Source: Camellia lanceoleosa (lineage: Eukaryota; Streptophyta; Magnoliopsida; Ericales; Theaceae). From it: DNA of 64,000 nt. The position numbers and the translations under genes are program-made. Location: assembly GCA_025200525.1 (NCBI GenBank), contig CM045767.1, positions 5,529,437 to 5,593,436 of the forward strand, read 5' to 3'. This document shows positions 17,225 through 29,019 of this stretch, piece after piece. Each line of letters begins with the position of its first letter. Position 1 is the stretch's first letter. Under the pieces are notes generated by a model, which saw only the letters and a program-made list of their open reading frames with translations, made no database searches and was not told the origin of the DNA.

Positions 17225-20200
17225 CTACTGGTTTTCATGCTTCATTGCTCTTAAAATGGGATCATCTACGAAGTGGTCGTCATCGTCATCGTCATCAAGT
17301 TCGTCCAAGTCATCTAGTATTGACTGGTTCATCTTCTTACGAGATTGTCTCCGGTGCTTCTTAGGCTCCAACCTTGGTTCTGCTTGCTTGACACCCATAT
17401 CTCCCATCTTGTACCTGCAGAAGACATAATCCATATATACCATGAATCAAAGAATGCACAATAACGAGAAATCAACGAAAAACATGGAAAGTTTTTGGAA
17501 ATTATTCAAGGAAAACTGAAAGTTAAACAAGTTTGGTCAAGAACTACAAAACTTGGGACTTTTATCACTGTGGTCCAAAATCGTAGCAAAGTTCTTCTAC
17601 ATGTAATCAAATTATCCATAAATAGATGGCTTGTACAATTGTGGGCAATAAAACGAAGAATATACTCGGAGTACAGATTTACTAAAAGTGCATGGATTTT
17701 ATAATAATTTGAAAAAGTATTTTAGAATACCTCAAAAAACATCCATGAATGAGTCCTTTTTGTTTAGTTTTAAAATTAAATGTGAAGTTGTAATTTAAGT
17801 GTGGAGTTGTGAACTGAGTTTTGAAAAGAGAAAATTTGTTTGATTAAGAGTTTCAAAAAAAGTTTTTGAGTTTTAATAAGAGTTTTGAGTTTTATTTTAA
17901 GTTGAGTTTTTAAATTTTGAGTGTATTTTGAATTTTTTTTGATTTATTTTTTTTTATTTTAAATATATAATTTTTATTAAAAAAAATTATTTTTATTTTG
18001 TAAATATTTTATATTTTTTAATATTCTAAACTCAAAATACAACTCCACATTCAAATAATAACCAAACACATAACTCAAAAATCAATTTAAAAACTATTTT
18101 TAAAATTCATAACCAAACATATAACTCAAAACTCCTCAAAACTCCACATTCAAATCATAACAAAAAACATAACAAAAAAATTAAAATATTTAAAAATATA
18201 TTTATAAAATAAAATAAAATATTTTAAATAAATATTATATATTTAAAATAAAAAATAAATTTTTTAAATTTTTTATTATATAAAATATTTTAAAAAAAAT
18301 ACAACACACAAATGTATGAAATACAGTGCACATTAAAATAAATAAATAAATATGTAAAATATAAAATATTTATCCTAAAAAAAATAAAACTTAGAAAATT
18401 TTTAAATATTTAAAAAAATAAATCTAAAAAATTTCAAAATACAATTCAAAACTCAAAATACAACTCAACTTTTTTCAAAACTCATAACCAAACAAATTTT
18501 CTCTTTTCAAAACTCAACTCATAACTCAAAATACGACTCTAAACTCAAATCATGATTCTAAAAATAATTTTAAAAAATAAAATAAAAAAATCTTTCTTAA
18601 ATCTTTTTTTTTAAATAGAATTTTAAAAAGAGTTTGGTTTTGAGTTTTAAAAAGAGTTTTGAATTAAGTTTTGAGTTGTGTGTTTGGTTATGATTTTTTG
18701 AAGTAATTTTCGAATTGAGTTTGGTAATGTTTTTGAATTGTGTGTTTGGTTAACAGTTTTGAACAGAGTTTTTGAAATTTTTTGATTGAAATCACAATTC
18801 CAAAACAAAATCAAACGGCGCCCAAGATTTTCTCAGGGATTTGTAGTCTATAGTCGAAAAATAACTCTTTTTTAAATAAAAAAATTCTAGTAGTCTATAT
18901 GCTTGACAATTACATGGATGACTAGCAGAAATCTGATAAAAACAAACATGGAAGTGACCAAAAAGACGTCTAGGCAAGATATAATAAGAGCCGAGCAATT
19001 TTAAGGGGTACTTACCAATTAGTCCTGTTAACTAGACTTATTTACTTACAGGTCCTAACTAATAAATTTAACACTATAAAAATAAGAGAGTGATAAATTT
19101 ATCACTAAAAATTTATTCATAAAACAAAGAGACTGATAAATTTATCACTATAAAATTATTCATAAAAAAAAAAGACTGATAAATTTATCTTTATCACTTA
19201 ATAAATTATATCAAATAGGACTTAATGGGTAATAAGTCTCCAAAATAGGACCTATTGGGTAATAAGTCTCCAAAGTAGGACCTATTGGTAGTTTATCCCA
19301 ATTTTTAACAGAGACCAAAAACAAAAAAAAATTCCAGATTATAACAACCACTATTACACAATGCCAGACCCAATAAAAGGAAAGAAACACGAGTGAATGT
19401 ATGAAACCAATCACCTAATTGTGTGTGTTATAATGGAGGCCTTTGTTATTAACAAACTATATAAGCATGTATCACGGAAAATATCAGTCGTGATGCATTA
19501 CGGAAATTACTTTTGCATACCTTACATCTCCCTCTCTTTTGGTTCCAACTGTTCTCAACTGAAATTCCTCTCTGATTTTGATCTCATCAAGCAGTTGGAA
19601 ATAGTATGGATATCTTTCCCAATCACCTTTCACAATGCAACCGGGTTCACCAAGATGCAAGCAATCATTGAACGAGCATTTTGTGGGCTCACCATCCTTG
19701 AGCATTCTCCGAATCTGAGAATGAAGGCATCAGATAGAAACAAACAACACAATGTGATGTCAGAAATTCAGAATTAGGCATACAACAAGGGCATGGTATC
19801 CTCCATCCCCTTGTCCCAAAACACTCATAACTGCTGAATAATGACTTGATATTCCGAACTCGAAATTCTCACATGATCCAATAGCTGTTAATTTCAGGAC
19901 AGGGGGTGGTTTTGGGGACAGGATCCTTGGCCTACAAAAGAACCAAGTGAAACAAAATATTCAAAGTTGAAAGCAGAAACCTCCGGGAAATGTTGAGCAA
20001 TTGATTGTTTTGTTACTTTCATCAAACTAGGTTGGTTAAACCCAGGAGTATCTACAAGAAATCCCCCTCCAGATAATGGAAGAATAGAGACATTGCGAGT
20101 AGTGTGCTTCCCCCTGCCACTTCTCGTTGACACTTCTCCAACATGCTGATCTGCAAACCACTTGCTGCCTAGAATCTGAAGCACGGTAGAGATTAGAGGA

Positions 20201-21830
20201 ACAAATAGTAGACTGACTAGTGGACACAAATATGGGTAGAAAAGAAATAGAAGATCATAAGACCAAGTACAAGCAAAGAGAGAAAACGTACAGAATCAAA
20301 CCAATTATCCCCTTCAGCGGCACCAAGAACATGCTTATTGCTTCTCAAAGCATTGATCAGACTGGACTTCCCTACACCACTTGGACCCACAATAACAGAG
20401 GTCTGCTCTCTCAAAGTGAACTCAAGAGTATCAAGTCCATATTTTGATTCGACACTGCAAAAAATTGGTTCATAGCCCCAGTTGCGAAGCCTAATTTTCC
20501 ATGCTTCCAGTGACTGCATAATCCACCAAGGCTAACAAAATTTGAAAACTAGCAACAAGATAACAAATAGAAGGCTGAAAATAAATAGAATAACACAATC
20601 TCATATGTATATATATATATCAAATCCTATCAAAACAAGATGCAAATGCCAATCCATCTGTTAGAAAAACAGTACCATAACAAACTTTAGCAAGCAAAGT
20701 TATGCTTCCAGTATTCTTAAAAACTTAAGCCACAGTTAAGTATGATTTACGCAATAACTCTCCTATGCGAATCATGCACTACAATTTCATTTTTCAAGCA
20801 ATTGACAATTTGACATAAGCTAATGCAGCGATGTCTAACTAACACATTAAAGATTCAATGTCACTACAGCATTCACAATGTTTCCAGTAGTCTTAAAACC
20901 TTAAGCCACATTGAACTATGATTTAGGCATTATCTCATACACATTAACTCTCCTATGCGAATCATGCACTTGCGAGGAAAATCTCAAATTTCATTTTTCA
21001 AGCAATTGACACAAGCAAATACAGCAATGTCTAACTAGCACATTAAAGATTCAATGTTACTACAACATTATTCACAATTTGCTTCAAAAATTCAAATTCA
21101 ATTTCATATAAGATTCACACAAGACATTGAAAGAGAATTTGAGAATGACCTCTTCATCAACAAGCTCTGATTTATTCAGTGCCAGAGTGAGTGGTATTCC
21201 TGTCGACTCGGCCTCAACCAAAAACCTAGTGAGTGAGAACGGTTCAACCTTCGGCTGATCCATCGAGAACAAAACTAGCAAATGATCAATATTCGCCACC
21301 GGAGGATCAAGAATCTCAGTCTTCCTCTGAAACACATTCTCGATCATTCCTCTACGATCCACCCAATCAATAGACCCTACCAAAACCTTGTCCCCAACCA
21401 GTACTCTCCTCTTGATCTTCTTCAACACAGCTTTCACTACACACAACAATTCAACTCCAACTCTCTTCTCTTCCGAAGATTCAACCGATTCAGCTGTGGA
21501 AATTTCTGGAGAGTCCGATTGAACAACGACGCGCATGAAATTCGCTTGTGCGGAGGCGACCATGCCGATGGCTTGGTTCTGAGAGAGATCAGGCTTGTCT
21601 TTGGGGGAGAGAACAGGTGCGAGATTGGAGGAGAAGTGCTTCACTGTTTGGCGTGCCTTGAGGAGGTTCTTGTTCGGTTTTTTCGAGACATTGTTAGGGT
21701 TGTTGTGTTGTCTGGCGGTTATAGCGAATGAGAGGAAGCGGAAGGAGGGGAGGCGGCGGAGGACGGTGCCGGAGAGAGGGAGGCACGGGGTCGTGCGGTG
21801 GCGGAAGATGGAAATGGAGGCGATCGGCAT
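17225..21830 (-). CDS. RSGA: Small ribosomal subunit biogenesis GTPase RsgA (YjeQ), probably plastid- or mitochondrion-targeted
   Basis: Circularly permuted GTPase that helps mature the small subunit of bacterial-type ribosomes. Exons on the - strand: 21830-21150, 20513-20292, 20175-19981, 19714-19521, 17414-17225. They total 1482 nt (493 aa plus TAG) and every junction keeps frame. The N-terminus is Ser/Arg-rich and acid-poor like a transit peptide. An OB-fold-like region precedes the G domain. Motifs occur in permuted order: G4 NKSE at the end of exon 1, G1 GPSGVGKSS in exon 2, and G3 DTPGF in exon 3. The zinc knuckle in exon 4 reads C-x4-C-x-H-x5-C (CSFNDCLHLGEPGC). The last exon adds an acidic tail with a run of seven Asp. 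Intron 4 (2.1 kb) holds an AT-rich inverted-repeat element. Family call very secure; organelle target inferred. Confidence 0.93.
17745..18832. repeat. AT-rich inverted-repeat (MITE-like) element in RSGA intron 4
   Basis: Long imperfect inverted arms: gagttttgaaaagagaaaat near 17819 is matched in reverse by attttctcttttcaaaactc near 18493. The right end reads aaacaaaatcaaacggcgccc. A similar AT-rich element with a ccaaacgctccc end lies at 37770-38475, and related fragments at 47800-47960. A target duplication was not resolved. Confidence 0.55.
19060..19290. repeat. Short tandem repeats in RSGA intron 4
   Basis: The unit with gactgataaatttatcact...attcataaaa is repeated three times. It is followed by a ~35-bp repeat of gggtaataagtctccaaa..aggacctatt. 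It is intronic and has no coding role. Confidence 0.6.
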
Positions 21831-21839
21831 GTGGTGGTT

Positions 21840-24330
21840 GGTGGTGGCTTTGAGAGAGAGAGAGAGAGAGAAGTTAGGGCTTGGGTAGAGGGAGAAATTG
21901 TAGAGAGAGAGTCATGACTAATGAGTACTGGTTGTTATGTAACTGTTATATGTATCTATACTATATATATATATATATATGTGTGTGTGTATTTCAGTTT
22001 CTCTCTCTCTCTAGCTCTAGCTCGAATGGCGACCAGCAAGTTTCAGCTTCAGCTTCTTACTTTCCTTCTTACACTGTGTTTGGATTGTGGGATTTGGAGA
22101 GAAAATCAAAGAAATAGAGAGAAATGTATTTTTCTTTCTTGTTTGATTATCTTAAGTAGAAAGAAATGGAGGGAAATTGAAAGAAATGGAGAGAAACTCA
22201 TTTCTCTTATAATTCTTATTTTTAATCTTTCCAAAAGTGGAGAGATTGGGAGAGAAAAGAAACCCACAAATGTTTATATTTTCGTAATATTAATTTTACC
22301 TCTATAAAAATAAAAGAAATAAAATGATTGAAAATATAAAAAAGTTATTTTGGTAATATAACATAAAATAAATTTTTTTTTTTTTTCTCTTAATGAAATC
22401 TAACTAAGGCCCCGTTTGGGGAGTGGCTAAATTAGCCAATTAGCTAAAAAGTTACCCTTTTAGCCAAAAAGCCAACAACCCATACCAAAAAGTCAAAGAT
22501 TCCCTTTTCTCTCTACTTTTTGCACATCTTTTCGTAATTAGCCAAGAAGTGATGTGATTAAAAAAAATTTAAAAATTTCTTTTTAACCAACTTTTTAGAT
22601 TAAGTTTGAAGTAAATAAAGTATAATTTCTTATGTTTGTTAATAATTAAATTTTTTTAGTTTATTTAAATTATTTATTTCATAAGTTATAAACAGGAGTT
22701 GAGCAAAATATTCTGGGACAATTACAAAAAATGAAAAACAAAATATAATAATCCCATAAGTTGCATCAAACACTGGTGTTGAAGATTTTGAAGTTCAATA
22801 AATTTTGCAAAAGGGTTTGAAAACAATATTTAAGTCTCTACTTAACCCAATTTATAAATATATAGAAATTTATTTAACTTTTGTATTTTTGTTTGATGAA
22901 AGAGAATGTACATAGAAAATGTATCACACGATTCACAAGCTTTGGGGCTAGAAAAAATAAAAATAGAGGGAGGGCTTAGGACATAATTTTTTAAAAATTT
23001 TGTTAGTGCAAACCTGGCCTGAACCAGGCCCGCCCAATGATAATTCCTACAAGTGACACCTATTGCCAAATGCTGTCCAATACTTCAGGCCAAATTCTTT
23101 GAAGAGCTCATGGGCCTTAGCCCTTATATAGCAAGAGTCATCTATGTACATCATTTCTTTTTTGGGGGTTCTTCGGATGTTTTATATCTCATTTTTACAT
23201 GCTATGATTTTAATTTTTAAATTTTTATTCAGTATATATATATATATATATAGACAGAGAGATATGGGAACTACGCTCAAAGCAGTGCATGAGTCAGAAC
23301 ACTTGCACAAATAAATAATTTTTTAAATGAAAATGATTTATAAGTAAAATTTTTATACATAAAACTTGTATAATTATGATATTTTTATAATACTAAACTA
23401 AGATAATGGATAAAATATCATATCATTTTGTATAAGAAAAATTGTATGAAAATTATGTTTGTCACTGGGCATGGTCACAACGTGTGCCTCAATTGAATCT
23501 AAATAACAATAATTCTAATAATAATAATAATAATCTCATGCTTAATAATATAAAATTAATCAGTGTGTTTGGTTTAATTAAGTTTTTTGAAAATTAAGTT
23601 TTTTGGTTTTCGTATTTTTTTGTTTTTAGTGAATATTTTTAAATTTTTAAACATTTTATTTACTTTTTTAGATGTACCTTACTTAGATATATCTAAAAAG
23701 TAAAAAAATTATGAAAAAATTAATAAATACATAAAAATACAAAAAATGTATTGAATTCTTGTACTTTTGATATTAGTGAATTTTTAAAAGGTTTTTTTCA
23801 CAAATTTTTTACTTTTTAGGTATATTTATGTTAGGTATGTCTAAAAAGTAAAAAAAAATTGCTTAAAATATTAAAAAAAATCAATAAAAACAAAAAAATA
23901 CGAAAAATAAAAAAGTAGAATTTTCTGAAAAGTGTTTTTAAAAAACTGTAACCAAGCAAAGTGAATATATTTTCAAAGTGAGTGGCCGACCAACATAATT
24001 CATCACAAACTATTCATGGTGTGATCAATTTAGAGACCTCCCATCTCATATGAAAATTTCAAATTCAAAGTTAAGTAGGTAGGTGATGCTTCTTTATCTT
24101 GATGAAATTATAGTATAGTAATATTACAGTGTCATCAATCAATAAGAAGAAATAATTTTGACCAATAATATGTTCTTAGTTAGGGATAAGATAAATGCAA
24201 TGATACACGGCCACAATTGTGTGATATTTGCAAATCAAGTTGATAATACAAGACTTACATAGGCACAATTAGGGATTAAACTTTATATGTCAATATCAAC
24301 TTACAAAATAACATTCAACATTGTACTAAC
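21840..24330. other. Upstream of RSGA: microsatellites and partial MITE ends
   Basis: GA repeats (21852-21871) and TA/TG repeats (21961-21990) lie in the likely leader/promoter of RSGA, which is read leftward. A tgtgtttgg...gatttggagag segment from 22075 resembles the MITE family of RPL17 intron 3. An isolated ggccccgtttgg end lies at 22411. No gene is supported to 24330. Confidence 0.5.
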
Positions 24331-24336
24331 GTGATT

Positions 24337-24648
24337 TTTTTTTTTTTTAAAAAAAAAAAAAAACTGGAAAAAAAGACGTTCTGTGAGAGTATCACAGCAT
24401 TCACGGGCCTTATTCTTGAGATAACAGGTTATCGGTCAGATTTAATTCAATCTATAGAAAGAGATCCCCCACCAAAGCATTAATGGATCTCAAGTACACG
24501 TCATAGAAGAGGCTAAGTTTCGATCAGAATATAGTGGTGGATCATCGAAGAGAGCCAATTGAACAAAGCCAAACAAATCTGCACTCCTCAGGATTCGAAC
24601 CTAACTCACTCCAGTGAAGAAAACTATTCTCTCCACTAGGCGGCCCAG
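24337..24648 (-). mobile_element. tRNA-derived SINE
   Basis: Read on the - strand, it begins ctgggccgcctagtggagag (A-box-like gcctagtgg) and has a B-box ggttcgaatcc about 40 nt later. It ends in an A-tract, seen as the T run from 24337 on the + strand. The 6-bp gtgatt occurs on both sides (24331-24336 and 24649-24654) and may be a short target duplication. The total is about 312 bp. The family was not identified. Confidence 0.65.
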
Positions 24649-24829
24649 GTGATTACTAACATGCTTTCAAAAGGTCAAAAAATAAATATAAATATATATA
24701 TATATATATTTTAAACCTTATAATGGGCGTACATAGCCAAGCACTTCAAAACTAAAGTCCTCATTTGCAAGTAAGTTAGATTTAGGTTAGAACTAAAAAA
24801 AATATAAAAAGATAAAATATGTTAATAAG

Positions 24830-25520
24830 TGTACGGGAAAGAAATAAACCTTCTCGTATAATCCTGTTGATCAAGTCTGCGCTCCTCCGTACGTTGTCGT
24901 TTTATCACCTGAAAACACAAACGTGAGCTAGCCGGTGGGTGTGTGCCGGAAACCTCTCCGATGCCTAAGTCAATAAGCTTGACAAATAGACAAAAGCTCT
25001 GTGTATTCAAAAAAAACAAAGTTGTGTTACCTCTTCATAGGTGATATTTGTGAGCTTATATAGGTTTAGTATGGCACAATCCTAGTAGGACTCTCACTCC
25101 TCCATTTAGAGTCCTCCTAGGATTCATATTCCTGAAAGATCATGCTTATCCTTCAACACCCCCCTCACTGCTTAAACCAAGTGAGAGGTTTTACCCCGAC
25201 CGGACTACCACGACCGGAGTAAGTGTGGCTTTACTGAGCCGCAGAGTAAGCCGAACTAACATTAGTTTGGTTCTTTCATTCATTGTTCTCTAGACCGAGC
25301 TACCGAATAATAAAGCTCAGACCGGTCTAGCCGTAATGCGTTATAACCGGACTAAATCTGAGACCGGGCTACCTTCAAGGTGTTCTTGGACCGGACTAAC
25401 CTCAAGCCTTTCAAGACCGAAATAACTTTGAAGCCTCTTTCCGCTCAGCACTTCGCACTGTGGCCTACAATGGTCCACTTACCTAGCTCGGCCCAATTTT
25501 CCATATAAATTACCCTCTCA
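24830..25520 (-). repeat. Element 1, 3' LTR (left)
   Basis: Starts tgtacgggaaag and ends taccctctca; 691 bp. Contains six exact CCG[AG][AG]CTA motifs. Near-identical to the right LTR. Confidence 0.95.
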
Positions 25521-26580
25521 ATTGCCCCTTAATTCCATCTGCACAGCATGATAGGGATTATCTTGTCAACCAGCCGAGCTAAAAACTCTCTTCAATCCGT
25601 ATATCCGAGCTATAAACTCTTAGCCTTCCCAGCCGGGCTAAAAGCCTTTTGCCTTTCCAGCCGAGCTCGAACTCTAAGCCACTCCAGCCGGGCTACATTT
25701 AACCGAGCTATCCTTATTCGGTCAAAATGTCCCTTCAGTTGCAGAAACTGAATCGATTGTCCTTCCAACGACACGTGGCATGCTCTGGTTGGCCAGCATA
25801 GCTGTCACGCCGTTCTTCGTACTTCACACTTTTTGAACAGTCTCGCCAAAAAAAACCCTACACAAAGCAAAAAACCCTTTTTTCCCGAATCACTTCCTAC
25901 CATGTTCTCCTTCCTCTCTCTGAGCCTCTTTTTCCTGAGCTTCTAAGCTTGCTGAGTTCTCTGATCTGCATTCGAAGAAGCTTCGTGGTTTTGCTGCCAT
26001 TTCTTACATTTTTATTTGGTCCTAGTAAGCAACTCAAACCCGCCTTGTTTTCCTTGTTTTTGCTTTTGTTTAATCCTTTGTAGTTTGTTTTGTGTTTTTA
26101 CAAAACACTGTTCGTGCTCTTTCTGGAAAAAATCTTCATAAGAACCCTATGAATGTCGTGAAGCAATCTGCAGACGTTGTTTTGATCCACAAACTTGTCC
26201 CAACCGAACTAGGATACTGTTTGTGCTATATGTAGATCTATCCAGACCATAACCGAACTAGTACTTGTGAATATATCAGTAGTTTCAGTAAGTCACCATC
26301 TTCTGATTTACTTTAACCGAGATAAACGAACCGAATTAAGTTTGAACTAAGCAAACTGGAAACCTTAGCCTTCGACCGAGCTAAGTCTTCGGGGCTAAGC
26401 CAGCTTTCCTAGTTTTTAAACCGAACTAAGAAAGCTGCCCCTATAGGTTTGACCGAGGTAACAAAACCCGTAGTTCAAACCGTATAAAACCAATCTCATA
26501 CACAAACCGATCTATCGAACCCCTTGCTCAATCCGAGCTACCAAGCACTTTGCGGAACCGAGATAAACCCTGTAGCATCC
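25190..26580 (+). promoter_or_regulatory. Element 1 array of CCG[AG][AG]CTA motifs around the accessory-gene promoter
   Basis: At least 16 exact copies of CCG[AG][AG]CTA (examples accgagcta, accggacta, gccgaacta) lie on the + strand. Six are in the LTR and ten are in 25521-26580. Numerous one-off variants (ccgagata, ccgaaata) occur between them. Chance alone would give well under one. A G-box CACGTG lies at 25772-25777. The role is unknown; cis-regulation of the accessory gene or of the LTR is inferred. Confidence 0.65.
25521..25536 (-). other. Element 1 polypurine tract
   Basis: On the sense strand ggaattaaggggcaat precedes the 3' LTR. The adjoining aattaaggggcaat is also found next to the 3' LTR of element 2. 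Confidence 0.7.
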
Positions 26581-26756
26581 CCCATAGGCCGAAGTAGGAC
26601 TTCTTTATCTTTGCTTTGATTTTGTAGCACGGTCAACGATCTGTGCTTAACACCTTTGTTTTCCACTTTGCAGACTTAGGTTGCCCAGGCACTCCTCTGC
26701 GCGCTCAACTGAGCTACTTTCCGACTGAACTAATTTATTTATAATTTATAAAATAA

Positions 26757-28836
26757 ATGGGGAAGTATAGGTTTTTGGTAAAAACCCCTGGAGGCATAGC
26801 CGAATTCCGTAAGGATTACAACATCCCTGACGACGTATAACTTGTCTTAGCCAAAAAAGATGTCACACCATGGGGGAATGAGGGCTTCGTACCTTTTACC
26901 CTCCTTTCAATAATAGAAACTGGACTAAGATTTCCAGTCCAACCATTAATTTGTGAATTCTTTAGACAAACACGACTATGTCCAACCCAGCTTTCCACCA
27001 ATTCATACCGTATCATAATGAGAATAGCCGAACTAAACCGCCAAGCCGGTCTTAACCTAGGTTTAGTTGAAATATTTCACCAATACTCCATAGGCTCCAA
27101 AGAAGACGGCTGGGTTTATTATCTAAGAATACGCCGCAACCGAGAGAAAATAATAAAAGATACGCCGGATAAAGACTTGAATGATGATAATTTTTTCTGG
27201 GTATCTGGGAACTTTGAAGATCATCAAGCCTAGATTCCTGGCCGAAGAATAAACTGGAAAAAAGGAGAACCCGGTATAAGTACTTCGGTTACATTTACTG
27301 CTTCTCTTTTTATTTCGGTTTTCCGTTCTTGAACCGATCTAACAGTTGGACTTTTCTTTGCAGACTCAGCCCACCTTCATTCGTTGTACAGCTACCCCAA
27401 CCTAGGTACTCTGCGCGCCACACTACGGGTTAAAGAAAAAAGTTAGGCCAAACTTCTAAATTTCGAGCCAACCTATAGATACAGCGGCCGCCGAAAAGCC
27501 AAAGTGACCGACTTTCTCCTAGAAGACGCCCCGGAATCGGACTCCACCTTGCCACAAATCAACCTAGTCCCTCTGACTGCTGAACAAGAGATGGCAAAAA
27601 GGAGCAGACTGAAGGCCCTACTGACCGCAACAAACCGAGCCGAGGTACCACAAACCGTTCAGACCACTGAAACCGTGGTTGCTCTTCCATCCCAACAGCC
27701 ATCCTCATCCCGTCCAAGCAAGCGTGCCCGGACTAGCCGAACCGAGCAACGACTTGTTGATGAGGGCGAGACCATTCTGCCACCAAGCCCTGCTCCAAGC
27801 CCTCAACAAAGTTCTCAACCGGAGCACTTTGACCGAGCTGCCTCCTCCAAATGGGTTCCCAACCTTACCTTCCAGAACCGAGATATTCTGGATACCGACT
27901 CAGTGGTTGCTGAGAAGGATCACTTGATGGCTTTCAACCTAGCCAAGAGTGTATGCCTCCCCAAAGACATGGAGCACCACCAAAAGCAACTAAACACCGA
28001 GCTGAAGGCCATCCGGTCTTCAACAAAATCCATGATCCTGGTAAGTAGCACTGTCCCTTTTTATCTGTCTAATTTTTTCAACTTTCATTTCGGCTCAGGG
28101 GAAGTCTATGTTTTGTCAGGCCATTCAGAAAAACAATATCACTTACAGGAGAGCGTTAGAGCTCAGGAGAACAACAAGGCAAGTCGTGGCAGAAGCCGAG
28201 GCAAAAACGGCCGAGCTAGAGGAGGCCAGAAAACAAATAGCCGAGCTACGATCTGAGAATGGTCGACTGACCGGACTGGTTAGTTCGGCCGGGCAAAAAG
28301 CAAAAGGTCGCCATTGAGTGAAGACAAGTAGGCTGAATCGGGCGAAGCTTGAAAAGAAGAAAGCTACCGTGATAACCCAGCTAAAGGAGGGTATAAAGGA
28401 GCCGAAAAGCGAGGCTTCAAGAAGGCAGAGGACACTTATACCCAACAATGTGAAGCCGCCAAGGAACTCTTCTTTAAGTGCGGCTGGAGGGCAGCTGTTA
28501 AGAAGCTCGGTCACAATCCACAGACCGAGGTCTTCAACCCTCCAGCCTACTTCATACCGAACTCCCTAGTGGAGTATGCTGATGCCATTCAGCAGCAATT
28601 TCTTGAAGGCTCAGACTCTGATGAAGACTCTACCTCTGAGGACACTCCGGTTGTCAGTGCTGACCAGAGATAGTGAGCGGGCCACGGTGGAAGACCTGGT
28701 CATTGAGCAACCAGGTGAAACCGTGCTTCCGACCGAGACCACTCTTGTGACCGAAACCGAGCTCCCGCCTGACACCGATCTTCGTGTTGATGCTGATGCT
28801 GAGTTTGACGCCGAAATTGATAATCTTTTCAACTGA
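26757..28836 (+). pseudogene. Element 1 accessory gene on the antisense strand (PF04195-like), broken
   Basis: Spliced gene opposite to gag-pol, homologous along its length to 52800-55353 in element 2. A 5' UTR intron runs about 26025-26673 (donor gtaagc, acceptor ttgcag), before the ATG at 26757. Coding pieces: 26757-27273, 27364-28029, about 28099-28836, with introns gtataag...ttgcag and gtaagt...ctcag. The N-terminal domain (phrases LRFPVQPLICEFF and YSIGSKEDGWVYYLRIR) resembles the Pfam 'putative gypsy type transposon' family. Then come a Ser/Pro-rich linker with a basic RPSKRAR patch, a Glu/Ala/Leu coiled coil, a GFKKAEDTY segment and an acidic end. In-frame stops at 26838, 27231, 27444 and after the coiled coil (28315), plus a frame change, inactivate it. 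A polyadenylation signal AATAAA lies at 28903. Function unknown; a nuclear protein is inferred. Confidence 0.75.
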
Positions 28837-29019
28837 TTGTCTTCTTTTGTTACGAACTTGTAACCGGGCTGCGGCCCTTCGTTTGTACTTGTTTTGCATT
28901 TCAATAAAAAAATCTTCTTTTGTGCTCAACTCTAATTTCGGTTTGCTTACCTGTTTGAGCATGCTTTCTTGCAATATTTTTGACCGAGATAGTGTATTCC
29001 GATTTTAACTGGTTAATCT

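Noticed and set aside
19397..19777. Plus-strand ORF of 126 codons
   Set aside because: Antisense shadow of RSGA exon 4, which encodes the zinc knuckle.
21282..21888. Plus-strand ORFs of 149 and 97 codons
   Set aside because: They are antisense shadows of RSGA exon 1, whose minus-strand frame matches a known family and splices in frame.
28318..28569. An 83-codon ORF and its neighbours treated as separate genes
   Set aside because: A different frame of the same stretch aligns with the accessory-gene segment of element 2 (GFK.AED.Y), so these are out-of-frame shadows.
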